Below, piece after piece: positions 1 through 9,678 of a stretch of 64,000 nt of DNA. The notes beneath the pieces are model-generated. The model was not told the origin of the DNA and searched no databases. It saw nothing but the letters and a program-made list of their open reading frames with translations. How positions within the stretch are numbered: position 1 is the stretch's first letter; every line of letters starts with the position of its first letter. Source of the DNA: Amanita rubescens. Taxonomy: Eukaryota; Basidiomycota; Agaricomycetes; Agaricales; Amanitaceae. Location of the stretch: positions 62,001 to 126,000 of the forward strand of contig WION01000008.1 in the NCBI GenBank assembly GCA_015039365.1. Direction: 5' to 3'. The position numbers were made by a program, and so were the translations under genes.

Positions 1-1359
1 TTTTCAAGCACTGATGTGGCCAGAAGTATTTGGATTGTTTCATATCTCGCTACAGGCGAGAATGTTTCATCGTAATCTAATCCAGGACATTGACTAAAAC
101 CTTTAGCTACAACACGTGCTTTTTTGCATCCATCGGTTTTTAAGTCGAAAACCCAACAACATCTGATTAGGTTTCGTCCTTTTGGAAGATCAACTAACTC
201 CCAAATATCTCTAGATTGAAGAGATTTAAATTCGTCATCCATTGCAATCTTCCATTGTTTATACAATTGAGGATTACTGGAGTGCATTTTAGATATATCC
301 CTATAATCATATGGAATGTTATCGACAAAGGGGACAGCCGCTTTTAGAAGAAAATGAAGGAATTCATTTCCAGATTCATTAATCATTTGGGTTAAATGAT
401 CATGTTCCGCAGATTTCAATTCTGACTTCAAAGCAAAGATTTCTTTAAGTAGAGAGGCAGATTCATTCATTCTATCAGGGTTCCTGTTGTCTGACGGTGG
501 ATCCTGAGTTGAAGAACTTGAAGGTTTATCTTTTAACTGCTCTTGTAAAGCGTCTCGCTTTTGCTGAATTTCTGCTTCTATCTGTGCAGGAGTTTTATCT
601 CCATAAGCGTTGTCTCTTTGTACCCTTGGAATTGGAAAATGACCAGAACGGCGAGGACCTATTTGTACAGAGGGTGGACCAGGATCAGATATGATCGGTG
701 GTGGTGGTCTAGGCCTCTGAGCAAATTCTCTAAAACAATCTCTTTGACATTGTTCAAATTGATCAAATTCTCAATCTGTCATAAATGGGTTTTCAATTTC
801 ATCACGATCTCTTTGATTTAAAGAGAAAGGATTATCTACATCCATAGGATTAGCAGGCAAAGGTGACCTAGATACATATGGTATCGGAGTTATAGGTCTA
901 GAAGGAACAGGAGTCTCCTCTTTGATTTGTGGAGAAGGAGGACATTCAAAGGGTTCAGGAGTGTAACATTTCTTAAACATATCACTCATTTGTTTTTTAA
1001 ATTGCTCTCATAAATGAGATTGTTTGTCAATTTTCTGACCCTTTTGCCAATCATCGCGTTGTCTACAATAATTGTCACGTCTATTTTGTTCTCTTTCTTC
1101 CCTTTGCCTTTGGATATTATCATCCAAAAAATCTCTTCGACGATCGGCAAATTCATCACCATCATCGTCATCGTTTGAATCATCAGAAGGGTCTGACTGC
1201 TGTTGATCAGGAGATGCACCCCTTCGATCCAAACTTGGTGAGCGTCTTCGGCTCGGAGAACGTCTATGGTTCTCAGGGAGTAAGTTAGCTAAATCCAAAT
1301 TTTGTGGAGGGCGGTTAGGTTCCTCTTGGGGAATCGCCTCCCAGATTGGACCAAGATCT
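1..1359 (-). pseudogene. Ty1/copia pol fragment: spacer and start of reverse transcriptase
   Basis: Read on the minus strand, this continues the copia polyprotein that starts near 11095 and is interrupted by Gypsy-1. An acidic, Arg/Ser/Pro-rich spacer (about 1300-430) leads into the conserved copia RT entry: a WKIAMDDEFKSL-type block near 260-220, then VFDLKTDG and the segment reading VVAKGFSQCPGLDYDETFSP near 130-60. The window edge cuts the RT, so the catalytic YVDD box is outside. In-frame stops near 770 and 1008 show decay. Copia polyproteins cleave viral DNA ends, integrate and reverse-transcribe in cytoplasmic particles; this copy cannot do so. Together with 9679-11095 it marks the oldest insertion at the left end. 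Confidence 0.88.
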
Positions 1360-1364
1360 TCAGT

Positions 1365-1780
1365 TGTTACAAACGTACGTCATGGCCTATCTTTTTCTTA
1401 TCTTATCATCTATGTCATTATTTGCATATGCGTTCTTTCCGGAACATTCATCGTTTATCATATGCCAATTACTTTTATCACATGTATGTCGTTTTCACAT
1501 GTTAACCGTTTCATTATCACATGTAACCGTTTTCATTATCACATGTGTATATACTTACCATATTTGCGTATGTACTTTGTACTATATAAATCACGCAAAT
1601 ATACGACTAGACCTCAGTCTAGTTTTAACAGTCAAAATCTGTCTCGTTATCGTCTAAGATCCCTTGAGGACTTATCCGATAACACTCTTATACTTTGAAT
1701 GTTCTTAAGTGCCGGAACTCCCTTGAGGAACCTACGGTACCTGATAGGCTTGACTTATCAGTGAACGAACAAACGTAACA
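1365..1780 (+). repeat. Gypsy-1 5' LTR
   Basis: 416 bp, TG...CA ends, direct copy at 9258-9673. It carries the promoter (TATATAAA at 1583-1590) and, 33 bp downstream, the sequence at 1616-1627 that is exactly complementary to the primer site after the LTR. U3 is therefore about 1365-1615 and R-U5 about 1616-1780. Relative to the Gypsy-4 LTRs it lacks a 13-bp block near 1415. Confidence 0.97.
1479..1627 (+). promoter_or_regulatory. Gypsy-1 U3 promoter: four CACATGT boxes, TATA box, inferred start site
   Basis: Four copies of CACATGT lie at 1479-1485, 1496-1502, 1518-1524 and 1540-1546, the last two in longer repeats with ATTATCACATGT. They precede TATATAAA at 1583-1590. The inferred transcription start is A1616, at the usual distance from the TATA box and fixed independently by complementarity to the primer site. 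CACATG is an E-box core; binding by a host bHLH factor is inference. The same boxes are present in Gypsy-4 LTRs. Confidence 0.7.
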
Positions 1781-1781
1781 A

Positions 1782-1793
1782 TAAAACTAGACT
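1782..1793 (+). other. Self-priming primer-binding site
   Basis: TAAAACTAGACT, one base after the LTR, is the perfect reverse complement of AGTCTAGTTTTA at 1616-1627, which is the predicted 5' end of the transcript. No TGG-type tRNA site is present. This is the arrangement known for Tf1/sushi-type elements, where the mRNA 5' end folds onto the primer site and is cleaved to prime minus-strand synthesis. Gypsy-4 has the same pair (45254-45265 and 45418-45429). Confidence 0.85.
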
Positions 1794-1817
1794 CCTCTCC
1801 GAGCACGATAGCTTTAA

Positions 1818-3620
1818 CGCTCTCACCTCCCAACATTCACCATTGCTCCACGACAATCTAAAAGTACCCCTCCGAATAACGCCAAACGAAACCCCCTTGA
1901 CCATCTCTATTATCTCGACGAACATTCCATTCATTGGGATAAACGAGAAAACGGCTGGTGTTATACCGCTTCAGGAAAACCCGTACCAGGTCACCAGTTT
2001 TGGGTAAAACAAAAACTTGGAAGACCACCAAATCAATCCTTCCCGTTCGAAGGAGGATTATATCTAAACGAACGCAAACTTGCCTTCCACGAAGGAAGTA
2101 AACGTTGGTACGCCACTGAATCGGAAACAGGAGAAGAACCGTACTTTATTAGAGACGAATACTTTGAAGGAGAACCCTTCATAGGAGGAAAAGAGGAGTT
2201 AACACGAACTGCGCTACAACGTTGGAAGAAAGCGAACGAACCAGAAACTTTAATCACTAGCCAAGAAACTCCCGTTGTATCACCACACGTTCATTACAGA
2301 GAAAGCGCTGAACCGTCAGGAGAGTCCGATAAAGAAGACAATAAAGATTCCTTCTCTGAACAAGAGAAAGAAGAAGAATCCCAAGATAAACTTGAATACG
2401 CACCTGGAACCGAAGACGTTGTTATACCCACAGTAGAACAACGAGTTGAAGACGAAACTTCAGCTCAACTCATCGCTTCCTTATCCCTTGCAACCAAATC
2501 TAAACTCGAAGCTACACGACCCGCACCATCACCCCCTGTCATATTTCCATACTTATTTGCCCCACCAACCAACCCATTTCCTTCTAGAAAAGGAAAAGAA
2601 CGAGATATGAGTGGATCAGGACCCCGGACCGAACCAAGGTCAGATCTACCAAAGATCAAACCTCCTAAACCGTTCGAAGGAGATCGAAAATATCTCAATC
2701 CGTTCATAGCGAAAGCCGAATTATTCATGAAAATGAATAAAATGACGGATGCTCAAGATAAGATACAGTTCATTATGTATCATATTGATGGCAACGCTCA
2801 ACAATGGCGCGACAACAAAATAACTGAATATGACGCCGAAACGACAAAATACGCCAACTATGACGCTTTTATTAAAGAACTGAAAGAAGATTGGGGACAA
2901 GTAGACGAAGCAGGACTAGCCATGCACAGATTACTCACATGGAGAAAACTCCCAAAACAATCAATTAATCAATATATTGCGCGCGTCGATCGAGACATCA
3001 ATTTAGCCAAAATCACTGACGATACAACGAAATGTCATCTCCTAGTTTTAGGATTACCAAACACCTTACGAGAAAAACTACGACTAGGAGGTGCCCCGAC
3101 AACCTATAAATCATTATGAACTCGTATCCTTGACATAGAAGTGGCGAACACCTTATTCTCCACTTTTGGCCAAGTAAAAGAGTTTGATGACAAAATGGAA
3201 GTCGACGAGGCTATATTAGAATTAAACCGACAAGCACGACAAATGCAGATTGCTGAAACCTCCATGGAATGGGTAAAAACCGCTGTATGCTATGGATGCG
3301 GAAAAACAGGACATTTAATCTCGGACTGCCCTAATCCCAAAAAGAAACGACAAAACCTTGGGAATTCACGAGGAAGGGCGGCCCCTAGAGGACAATTTCG
3401 AGGAAAACCACGCAACCGAAATAATAACCGCAACAAAGGGAAAGGAAAAGGAAAAAGAATCAGAGCGCTGGATGCAGATGGCGATGAAGACGACAGTGGC
3501 TCGTCAAGTGAAGAATCCAACAGTGAAAACGACGAAGACCAGAGAATCGCCGTCATACGAGAAATGGCGAAAACATTACCACGAAGCGCCCGCCGAAAAT
3601 TAAACAAAAAGGGTTTTTAG
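1818..3620 (+). pseudogene. Gypsy-1 gag, one nonsense codon
   Basis: Capsid/nucleocapsid precursor. One frame is open from 1818 to 3620 except TGA at 3117-3119; Gypsy-4 has CGA (Arg) there, so the stop is a CpG-to-TpG change. Parts in order: an N-terminal domain (about 1890-2290) with aromatic-rich blocks, an acidic Ser/Glu linker, a retrotransposon Gag core (about 2640-3200, with QQWRDNK and LTWRKLPKQSINQYI), a CCHC knuckle CYGCGKTGHLISDC near 3290-3330, and a basic/acidic tail. The first in-frame ATG is at 2607, so the roughly 260-codon N-terminal part has no AUG start, yet gypsy family 2 has a related domain in the same place. Start choice is therefore open. Confidence 0.88.
3611..3620 (+). 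promoter_or_regulatory. -1 ribosomal frameshift heptamer at the gag stop
   Basis: G GGT TTT (3611-3617) directly precedes the gag stop TAG (3618-3620). It fits the X XXY YYZ slippery pattern, and pol continues in exactly the -1 frame. Gypsy-4 (43427-43433, minus strand) and Gypsy-3 keep the heptamer, with TAA or TAG as stop. A downstream stimulatory structure was not identified. Confidence 0.75.
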
Positions 3621-6600
3621 AACGAGACGACGATGAATCAGCGTCCGTCGTCTCTGAAGACGAACAACTATGTATAAATGGTGTAACAGTATCTTCTATA
3701 TCCAGAAATAAAATCACCATTCCCATTACCAAATGTTCGAATCTAAAAACCGCTGAAACCAAAGCCCTTATCGACTCAGGCGCACAAGGAAAATTCGTCG
3801 ATAGCTCACTCGTCGATTGGAGCGAAATCACTCGCTTAAAGAAACCCATCCCAGTGCGAAATGTGGACGGAACAAACAACAAGTCTGGAGATATACGGTA
3901 TAAAATCCAGATAAGCTATAACATCGAAAACAACCGGTTTAAAGACTGGTTTTATGTCACACGACTAGGCGATCAACGACTGATACTAGGATTACCTTGG
4001 CTCCGAGAAATCAACCCCAGAATAGATTGGTCTGAAGGAACAGTTAGATTCCCCGACGAAAGGAAGATCGATCCGGAAGAAGAAACTACGTTTGATTACG
4101 ACGATGAAACCGAAATGTATCTTCAGTATATCCAAAAAGAAGAAGAATTGGACGCAGATGAGGACGAAGATCTCGAGACTGATCACCTTTGGATCCAAGC
4201 GAAAACATCAGCATCTCAAGCGCTCGCACATGAACACGAAGATAAATCTACGAAAGTAGAATTACCCCCTGAATATGACAAATGGAGAAGAGTTTTTGAT
4301 AAACAGACGTCAGAACGATTTCCCATCTCACGACAATGGGATCATGCAATAGATCTGAAAGAAGGGTTTAAACCTAAAGTGGCGAAGAACTACCCGTTAT
4401 CAATCCATGAAGAACAGCTAATGAATAAATGGGTCGACGAACAACTCAAAAAAGGTTATATTCGACCATCACAATCTCCGCAAGCGTCTCCTTTCTTTTA
4501 CGTTGCAAAAAAAGAAAAAGGAGAGTTGAGACCCTGCCAAGATTACCGATACATCAATAGCTGGACGAAACGGAATGCCTATCCCCTTCCTCTAGTATCC
4601 GAATTATTATTAAAACTAAGAAAAGCAAAATACTTCTCCAAGTTAGACCTCCGATGGGGTTATAATAATGTGCGAATAAAGAAAGGCGACGAATGGAAAG
4701 CCGCATTCACAACGAACCGTGGTCTCTTCGAGCCTACCGTAATGCTCTTTGGATTATGCAATTCACCATCAACATTTCAAACGATGATGAACGAATACTT
4801 CCGTGACATGATAGCCGAAGGATGGCTAGTCGTCTATATTGACGATATGTTGATATATGGAGCGAACGAGGAAGAAACGAGGGAGCGCACTAAACAAGTC
4901 TTGCAACGGCTGAAAGAAAACGATCTGTTCCTGAAACTGGAAAAATGTAAATTCGTCGCCAAGGAAGTCGAATTCCTTGGGATGATCGTCAAAGAAGGAA
5001 AGATCATGATGGACCCCGTAAAACTCGCTGGAATCAGCAAATGGCCCGAACCGAAAACTGTTAAACAAATACGGTCATTTCTAGGGTTCGCGAACTTTTA
5101 CAGGAAATTTATAGGAAATTACGCCGAAATAGTAGCTCCGCTCACGGAACTTACGAAGAAAACAGTTCCCTTCCGATGGGATGCAGAATGTCAGAAAGCA
5201 TTTGACACGTTAAAGGAGAAATTCCTAGAAGAACCGGTTCTAGTTATGCCAGATCCAACGAAACCGTTTTTATTAGAGACCGATGCGTCAAACTGGGCGG
5301 TAGGAGCCGTCCTGAAACAACGGGGATCTGATGGAGAACTGCACCCATGCGGATTTATCAGTCATCGGTTAAGCGATACCGAACAAAGATATCAAGTATA
5401 CGATCGCGAGTTATTAGCAATAAAGAAAGCGTTTGAAACCTGGAGACACCTTCTTAAAGGAAGCCCACATACGATTATGATCCATTGCGATCATAAGAAT
5501 TTATCATATTACAAACATCCGCAGAAAATGACCGCCAGACAATCACGCTGGTGGCAAGAAATCACGGAATTTGATATCAAGTTAGAACATGTCCCTGGAT
5601 CAAAACTTATTCAGGCAGACGCTTTATCGAGACGCCCTGACCATGTTAACGAAGAAGAGGCAAAAGCAAAAGAAATCCCACAAACCATGATCTCTGATGA
5701 CATGGTTATCGCCGCAATCAATGTATCTTGGGCAGACAAAATCACCGAATTATTGCCACAAGATAAATTTGCTAAAGTTGTAATCGACGGTCTCAAACAC
5801 GGAAAACTACCCCTCCGATCAAAGTTTAATGACTGGAAGAACGATAACAACATCATTCGTTATCAAGGACGCGTTTATGTTCCTCAAAACGAAGAATTAC
5901 GAAACGAAATAATCAAATCACATCACGATCCCGTAGTTATGGGTCACCCTGGACGATTGAAGACACTAGAGCTTATCCGCCGCGACTACTATTGGCCTGG
6001 AATGACAACGACCGTATCTAAATGGGTCGAAGGCTGTGCCTTATGTCAACAAATGAAGGTTAATACACATCCGATCACACCGGGTTTGATGCCTATTAAA
6101 TCCCACGCCACACGCCCATTCGAACAAGTTTCAATGGACTTCATCACAGATCTGCCAATTATCGACGGTTTTGATTCTGTTTTGACCGTGGTCGATCAAG
6201 GCTTAACAAAGGGCGTAATATTCATACCATGCAAAAAATCTTTTACCGCTATGGATACCGCCAACTCTTACATTAACGATGTTTATAAACGATACGGGTT
6301 ACCGACAACCCTCATCTCTGATAGAGGACCACAATTTACCTCTAAAGTTTTCGAAGAAATCTGCAAGATCTTCGGAATTAACCATAGAAAGTCGACCGCC
6401 TTCCATCCGCAAACTGACGGAGAATCGGAACGACTTAATCAGGAGCTAGAAACCTACCTCCGGTTATACTGCGTTGATCATCCAAAACAGTGGAAAGATC
6501 ACCTACCATTAGCAGAATTCGCGCACAATCAACGGATACATCAATCTACCAAGATGACGCCGTTTGAAATCATGTTTGGAATAGAGCCTGTGGCTATCCC

Positions 6601-7207
6601 CACAGCATTCCCGCGAATCAACGTACCCGCCGCTGAAGACCGCTTCAAGGTCTTAACACAAATACGAGACGAAGCTCTCGCCGCACACGAATTAGCTAGA
6701 CAGCTAATGACTCAACGTGTCAAAGGGAAATCTCCCGCATTTAAAGAAGGAGACTTGGTATGGCTAGACTCACGAAACCTGAAAACTGGACAAATAAGAA
6801 AATTCTCGCCTAGACGAGAAGGACCGTTCAAGATCGAAAAGATCTTAGGACCTGTCACCGCTAAACTTGAACTTCCCCCAAGATGGAAGATTCACCCCGT
6901 TTTTCATGTTTCACTCCTTACCCCTTATCATGAAAACGAAACACATGGTCCAAACTTTACTAGACCAACCCCAGACCTTATAGATAACAAAGAAGAATAC
7001 GAAATCGAGACGATTGTCTCGCACCGAAGAAAAGGAAACCAATGGCAATTTTTAGTCAAATGGAAAGGTTATCCGACATCTGACAATTCATGGGAAACCG
7101 AGGAAAACTTAGAACACTCCGAGGAGACCTTAAACGAATATAAGGAACAACATGGAATTACAGCAATCGTCCCCACTACTCATAAATCACGAAAACGCCG
7201 TTCTTGA
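3617..7207 (+). CDS. Gypsy-1 Pol: protease, reverse transcriptase, RNase H, integrase, chromodomain
   Basis: Open for about 1196 codons in the -1 frame after gag. The protease active site is DSG at 3773-3781 in LIDSGAQGKFVD. The RT spans about 4400-5000 with YIDD at 4835-4846. RNase H shows LETDAS near 5275 and DREL near 5403. The integrase has an HHCC finger (about 5920-6050) and catalytic Asp 6137-6139, Asp 6320-6322 and Glu 6428-6430 (DDE). A C-terminal chromodomain (about 6990-7120, ending in VKWKGYPTSDNSWE) would direct integration to modified histones, as in chromoviruses. No frame breaks were seen. Expression depends on the frameshift at 3611. Its 3' end overlaps ORF3. Confidence 0.95.
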   Translation, partial: LERDDDESASVVSEDEQLCINGVTVSSISRNKITIPITKCSNLKTAETKALIDSGAQGKFVDSSLVDWSEITRLKKPIPVRNVDGTNNKSGDIRYKIQISYNIENNRFKDWFYVTRLGDQRLILGLPWLREINPRIDWSEGTVRFPDERKIDPEEETTFDYDDETEMYLQYIQKEEELDADEDEDLETDHLWIQAKTSASQALAHEHEDKSTKVELPPEYDKWRRVFDKQTSERFPISRQWDHAIDLKEGFKPKVAKNYPLSIHEEQLMNKWVDEQLKKGYIRPSQSPQASPFFYVAKKEKGELRPCQDYRYINSWTKRNAYPLPLVSELLLKLRKAKYFSKLDLRWGYNNVRIKKGDEWKAAFTTNRGLFEPTVMLFGLCNSPSTFQTMMNEYFRDMIAEGWLVVYIDDMLIYGANEEETRERTKQVLQRLKENDLFLKLEKCKFVAKEVEFLGMIVKEGKIMMDPVKLAGISKWPEPKTVKQIRSFLGFANFYRKFIGNYAEIVAPLTELTKKTVPFRWDAECQKAFDTLKEKFLEEPVLVMPDPTKPFLLETDASNWAVGAVLKQRGSDGELHPCGFISHRLSDTEQRYQVYDRELLAIKKAFETWRHLLKGSPHTIMIHCDHKNLSYYKHPQKMTARQSRWWQEITEFDIKLEHVPGSKLIQADALSRRPDHVNEEEAKAKEIPQTMISDDMVIAAINVSWADKITELLPQDKFAKVVIDGLKHGKLPLRSKFNDWKNDNNIIRYQGRVYVPQNEELRNEIIKSHHDPVVMGHPGRLKTLELIRRDYYWPGMTTTVSKWVEGCALCQQMKVNTHPITPGLMPIKSHATRPFEQVSMDFITDLPIIDGFDSVLTVVDQGLTKGVIFIPCKKSFTAMDTANSYINDVYKRYGLPTTLISDRGPQFTSKVFEEICKIFGINHRKSTAFHPQTDGESERLNQELETYLRLYCVDHPKQWKDHLPLAEFAHNQRIHQSTKMTPFEIMFGIEPVAIPTAFPRINVPAAEDRFKVLTQIRDEALAAHELARQLMTQRVKGKSPAFKEGDLVWLDSRNLKTGQIRKFSPRREGPFKIEKILGPVTAKLELPPRWKIHPVFHVSLLTPYHENETHGPNFTRPTPDLIDNKEEYEIETIVSHRRKGNQWQFLVKWKGYPTSDNSWETEENLEHSEETLNEYKEQHGITAIVPTTHKSRKRRS

Positions 7208-9200
7208 AACCATGTCCTCCCCCATTAACAACCCATCCGCCGCTGCTACTCCAGCCGCTTCAACAGTCGTCGAGGAAACCGTCCCTCCGACCCCTTCTAG
7301 GGAGGAATCGCCCGCACCATTACCAATTCCTCCTCCTACCTATATGGGGAACGCTATTCTCCCTAACACTCCTGTGCCACCTGAAATGCAGGAAATGGTA
7401 ACTCAAGTATTCGCCACCAGAGACCAAATGGTCATCACCTACGCACGCAGACCACGTCCTGACACCACCCCTGAGGATATCCGGATCATGCGAGAAGGAC
7501 TACTCATGTTCAATGCCACCGCTTTTACCCTGGGAGTTCCTCCCATTGATGAAGAACTCGTCGACGACTACCTTGAAAGGGCAAGAACCATCGCCGCCAC
7601 CAATGCTGCAACCACCGCCGCCATCTCTGCTGCCGCTAATGCTGTTGCCGCCGAAATCGATACCATCACCGTTAATGCTGCTATCGATGACGAGATCAAT
7701 GAAAGACTCGTCAATCCCATCTCGATCCCTATTGTCTTCCCAGAAGACACTCCATCGCCAAGGCCCCTTTACACCCCGTTGGATTTAATGAGGGAAACCC
7801 ATACTCGATCCATGAGCCCAGTACCTAGACTCCCTGCCGAAGGACCTATTCCTAGGTTCTATTTCCAGCACGCCTCTGTCAATGACGACAACTTTAACGT
7901 GCCCGCACCCGACATTCCCGCTATAAACGTCATCTTGACACATTACGCCATCCCCTCCTTCACCGATCCAATAATTCGACGAGCCTTTTACTGAATCTGG
8001 ACGCTCTTCACGTCCTGGACCTTTGCCAACAACTATCTATTCATTTTAAATAGATATGTTCGCCCTGATCTGATGGCCCTCGTTAACGTCATCATTAATC
8101 TCACCCGTCGGTTCCGAGAACCACAACGTAACCGCTGGATCACTTTGATGATTTGGAATAATATTCATTGGTTTTGCGACCTACGAGGAGACGTATACCT
8201 CGAAGAAGCAACCCGTCTTACCACCGCCGGACATCGTCACCATTTCATCCAACCGACACGACAACCCGCTTTAGATACTGGCATGGCCTGGATGCACGGA
8301 CGCCCTGTATTTCCCCGCACTCCCGTCAATGCCACGTTCGAACGAATTCGAACCCTTAGTGACCGACTCAACCCAATGATGACCCCTGATGGTTGGGACA
8401 TAACTATATTACGACAACTACAAACGACGATTAACAATCTCGTGTGGAGGCACGATCGTAACCCTAATAGACCCAATGCCAGTAACGAATACCAAGACGC
8501 CGCCGTCATCGCACTCCAAACAGGACATACAATTGAAGGACGCGATGTCCCTATCCTTGAAAACCCGACATGTCGCACCATCTTTCACCTGCACGGACCT
8601 GATCCCTCAACCGAACGATTGGTATCATTCGAACCAAATAACCTAGCCTTCGAGGGAGAAGACATCCCTGGAACTCAAGGTTGTTACATGTGCGGAGCCC
8701 TGCATCACACTACCGAACACCATCAACGACGAGAAATACGCCGAGGACCGGTACATGAGGAAACCCCGCCTCCCACTTATCCAGACGCTATAACACAATC
8801 ATCGCTGCCCACGCCATTTGAACAAATCCCTGAAAGACGAATTTCTACCGCTTCGCCCGCTACTACTATCGATTCCGCCCAACTCGAACAAGGCGAACCT
8901 TCCCCGCTTATCGAAAGAAGACGACGAGGGACAAATACTCGTCCTCCAGGCAACCACTTCACTACTACTACTACTGGACCTCCACCATCACGACGAAACC
9001 TTGGAAACCGTCGAGGCCAATCCACACGAGGACAGTCGACACGACATGTCGCCACTATGACCGCCTCGAATACACGAGAAGAGCGACCGACTCTTCAAGA
9101 ACGACTTACTGACAACCGCCGCCGCCGTCGTCATCCCTGGCAAGGAAATGAAGACCCCTACACCTACGACAGCGATGCTGAACACAATCGTGACACGTAG
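7152..9200 (+). pseudogene. Gypsy-1 third ORF (post-pol), one nonsense codon
   Basis: An ATG at 7152 lies inside the end of pol in another frame. The frame runs to 9200 with one TGA at 7992-7994, where Gypsy-4 has CGA (again CpG to TpG), giving about 680 codons. The protein has a Pro/Ser-rich start, an Ala-rich helix-like stretch (about 7580-7690), a long central region without clear transmembrane segments, and near 8682-8723 a motif spaced C-X2-C-X4-H-X4-H, like a retroviral zinc knuckle with the last Cys replaced by His. The tail is Arg/Thr/Pro-rich and basic. It sits where env would be but shows no signal peptide or fusion region. Function unknown; related ORFs occur in Gypsy-3, Gypsy-4 and, weakly, gypsy family 2. 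Confidence 0.8.
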
Positions 9201-9244
9201 TCACAAGTAAATTCAATATTCGGCGAATATTGGACTTCGTATGT

Positions 9245-9254
9245 AGGAGAAGGG
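9245..9254 (+). other. Gypsy-1 polypurine tract
   Basis: AGGAGAAGGG, three bases before the 3' LTR at 9258, is the likely primer for plus-strand DNA synthesis. The preceding 9201-9244 contains a small palindrome around ATTCGGCGAAT and no gene. Confidence 0.7.
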
Positions 9255-9257
9255 CTA

Positions 9258-9673
9258 TGTTACAAACGTACGTCATGGCCTATCTTTTTCTTATCTTATC
9301 ATCTATGTCATTATTTGCATATGCGTTCTTTCCGGAACATTCATCGTTTATCATATGCCAATTACTTTTATCACATGTATGTCGTTTTCACATGTTAACC
9401 GTTTCATTATCACATGTAACCGTTTTCATTATCACATGTGTATATACTTACCATATTTGCGTATGTACTTTGTACTATATAAATCACGCAAATATACAAC
9501 TAGACCTCAGTCTAGTTTTAACAGTCAAAATCTGTCTCGTTATCGTCTAAGATCCCTTGAGGACTTATCCGATAACACTCTTATACTTTGAACGTTCTTA
9601 AGTGCCGGAACTCCCTTGAGGAACCTACGGTACCTGATAGGCTTGACTTATCAGTGAACGAACAAACGTAACA
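9258..9673 (+). repeat. Gypsy-1 3' LTR
   Basis: 416 bp and nearly identical to 1365-1780. The two differences seen (near 9497 and 9593) are CpG-type transitions. It is followed by the target duplication TCAGT at 9674-9678. Confidence 0.97.
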
Positions 9674-9678
9674 TCAGT

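Larger units (their letters stand above)
1365..9673 (+). mobile_element. Gypsy-1: full-length Ty3/gypsy chromovirus LTR retrotransposon
   Basis: Two 416-bp LTRs (1365-1780 and 9258-9673) start TG, end CA and differ at two seen sites, both CpG transitions, so insertion is recent. The 5-bp target duplication TCAGT lies at 1360-1364 and 9674-9678. The element sits inside the copia element. Internal order: self-complementary primer site, gag, -1 frameshift, pol (PR-RT-RH-IN-chromodomain), a third ORF, polypurine tract. Pol is fully open. Gag has one nonsense codon (3117-3119) and ORF3 one (7992-7994), so this copy is probably not autonomous. A second copy is at 37530-45695. Confidence 0.97.

Noticed and set aside
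3290..3607. Minus-strand 105-codon frame opposite gag (and its twin at 43437-43754)
   Set aside because: Shadow of the gag coding sequence on the other strand; no independent motif.
7152..9200. Third gypsy ORF as an envelope gene
   Set aside because: No signal peptide, transmembrane anchor or fusion-like stretch is visible; the Cys/His motif and basic tail point elsewhere.
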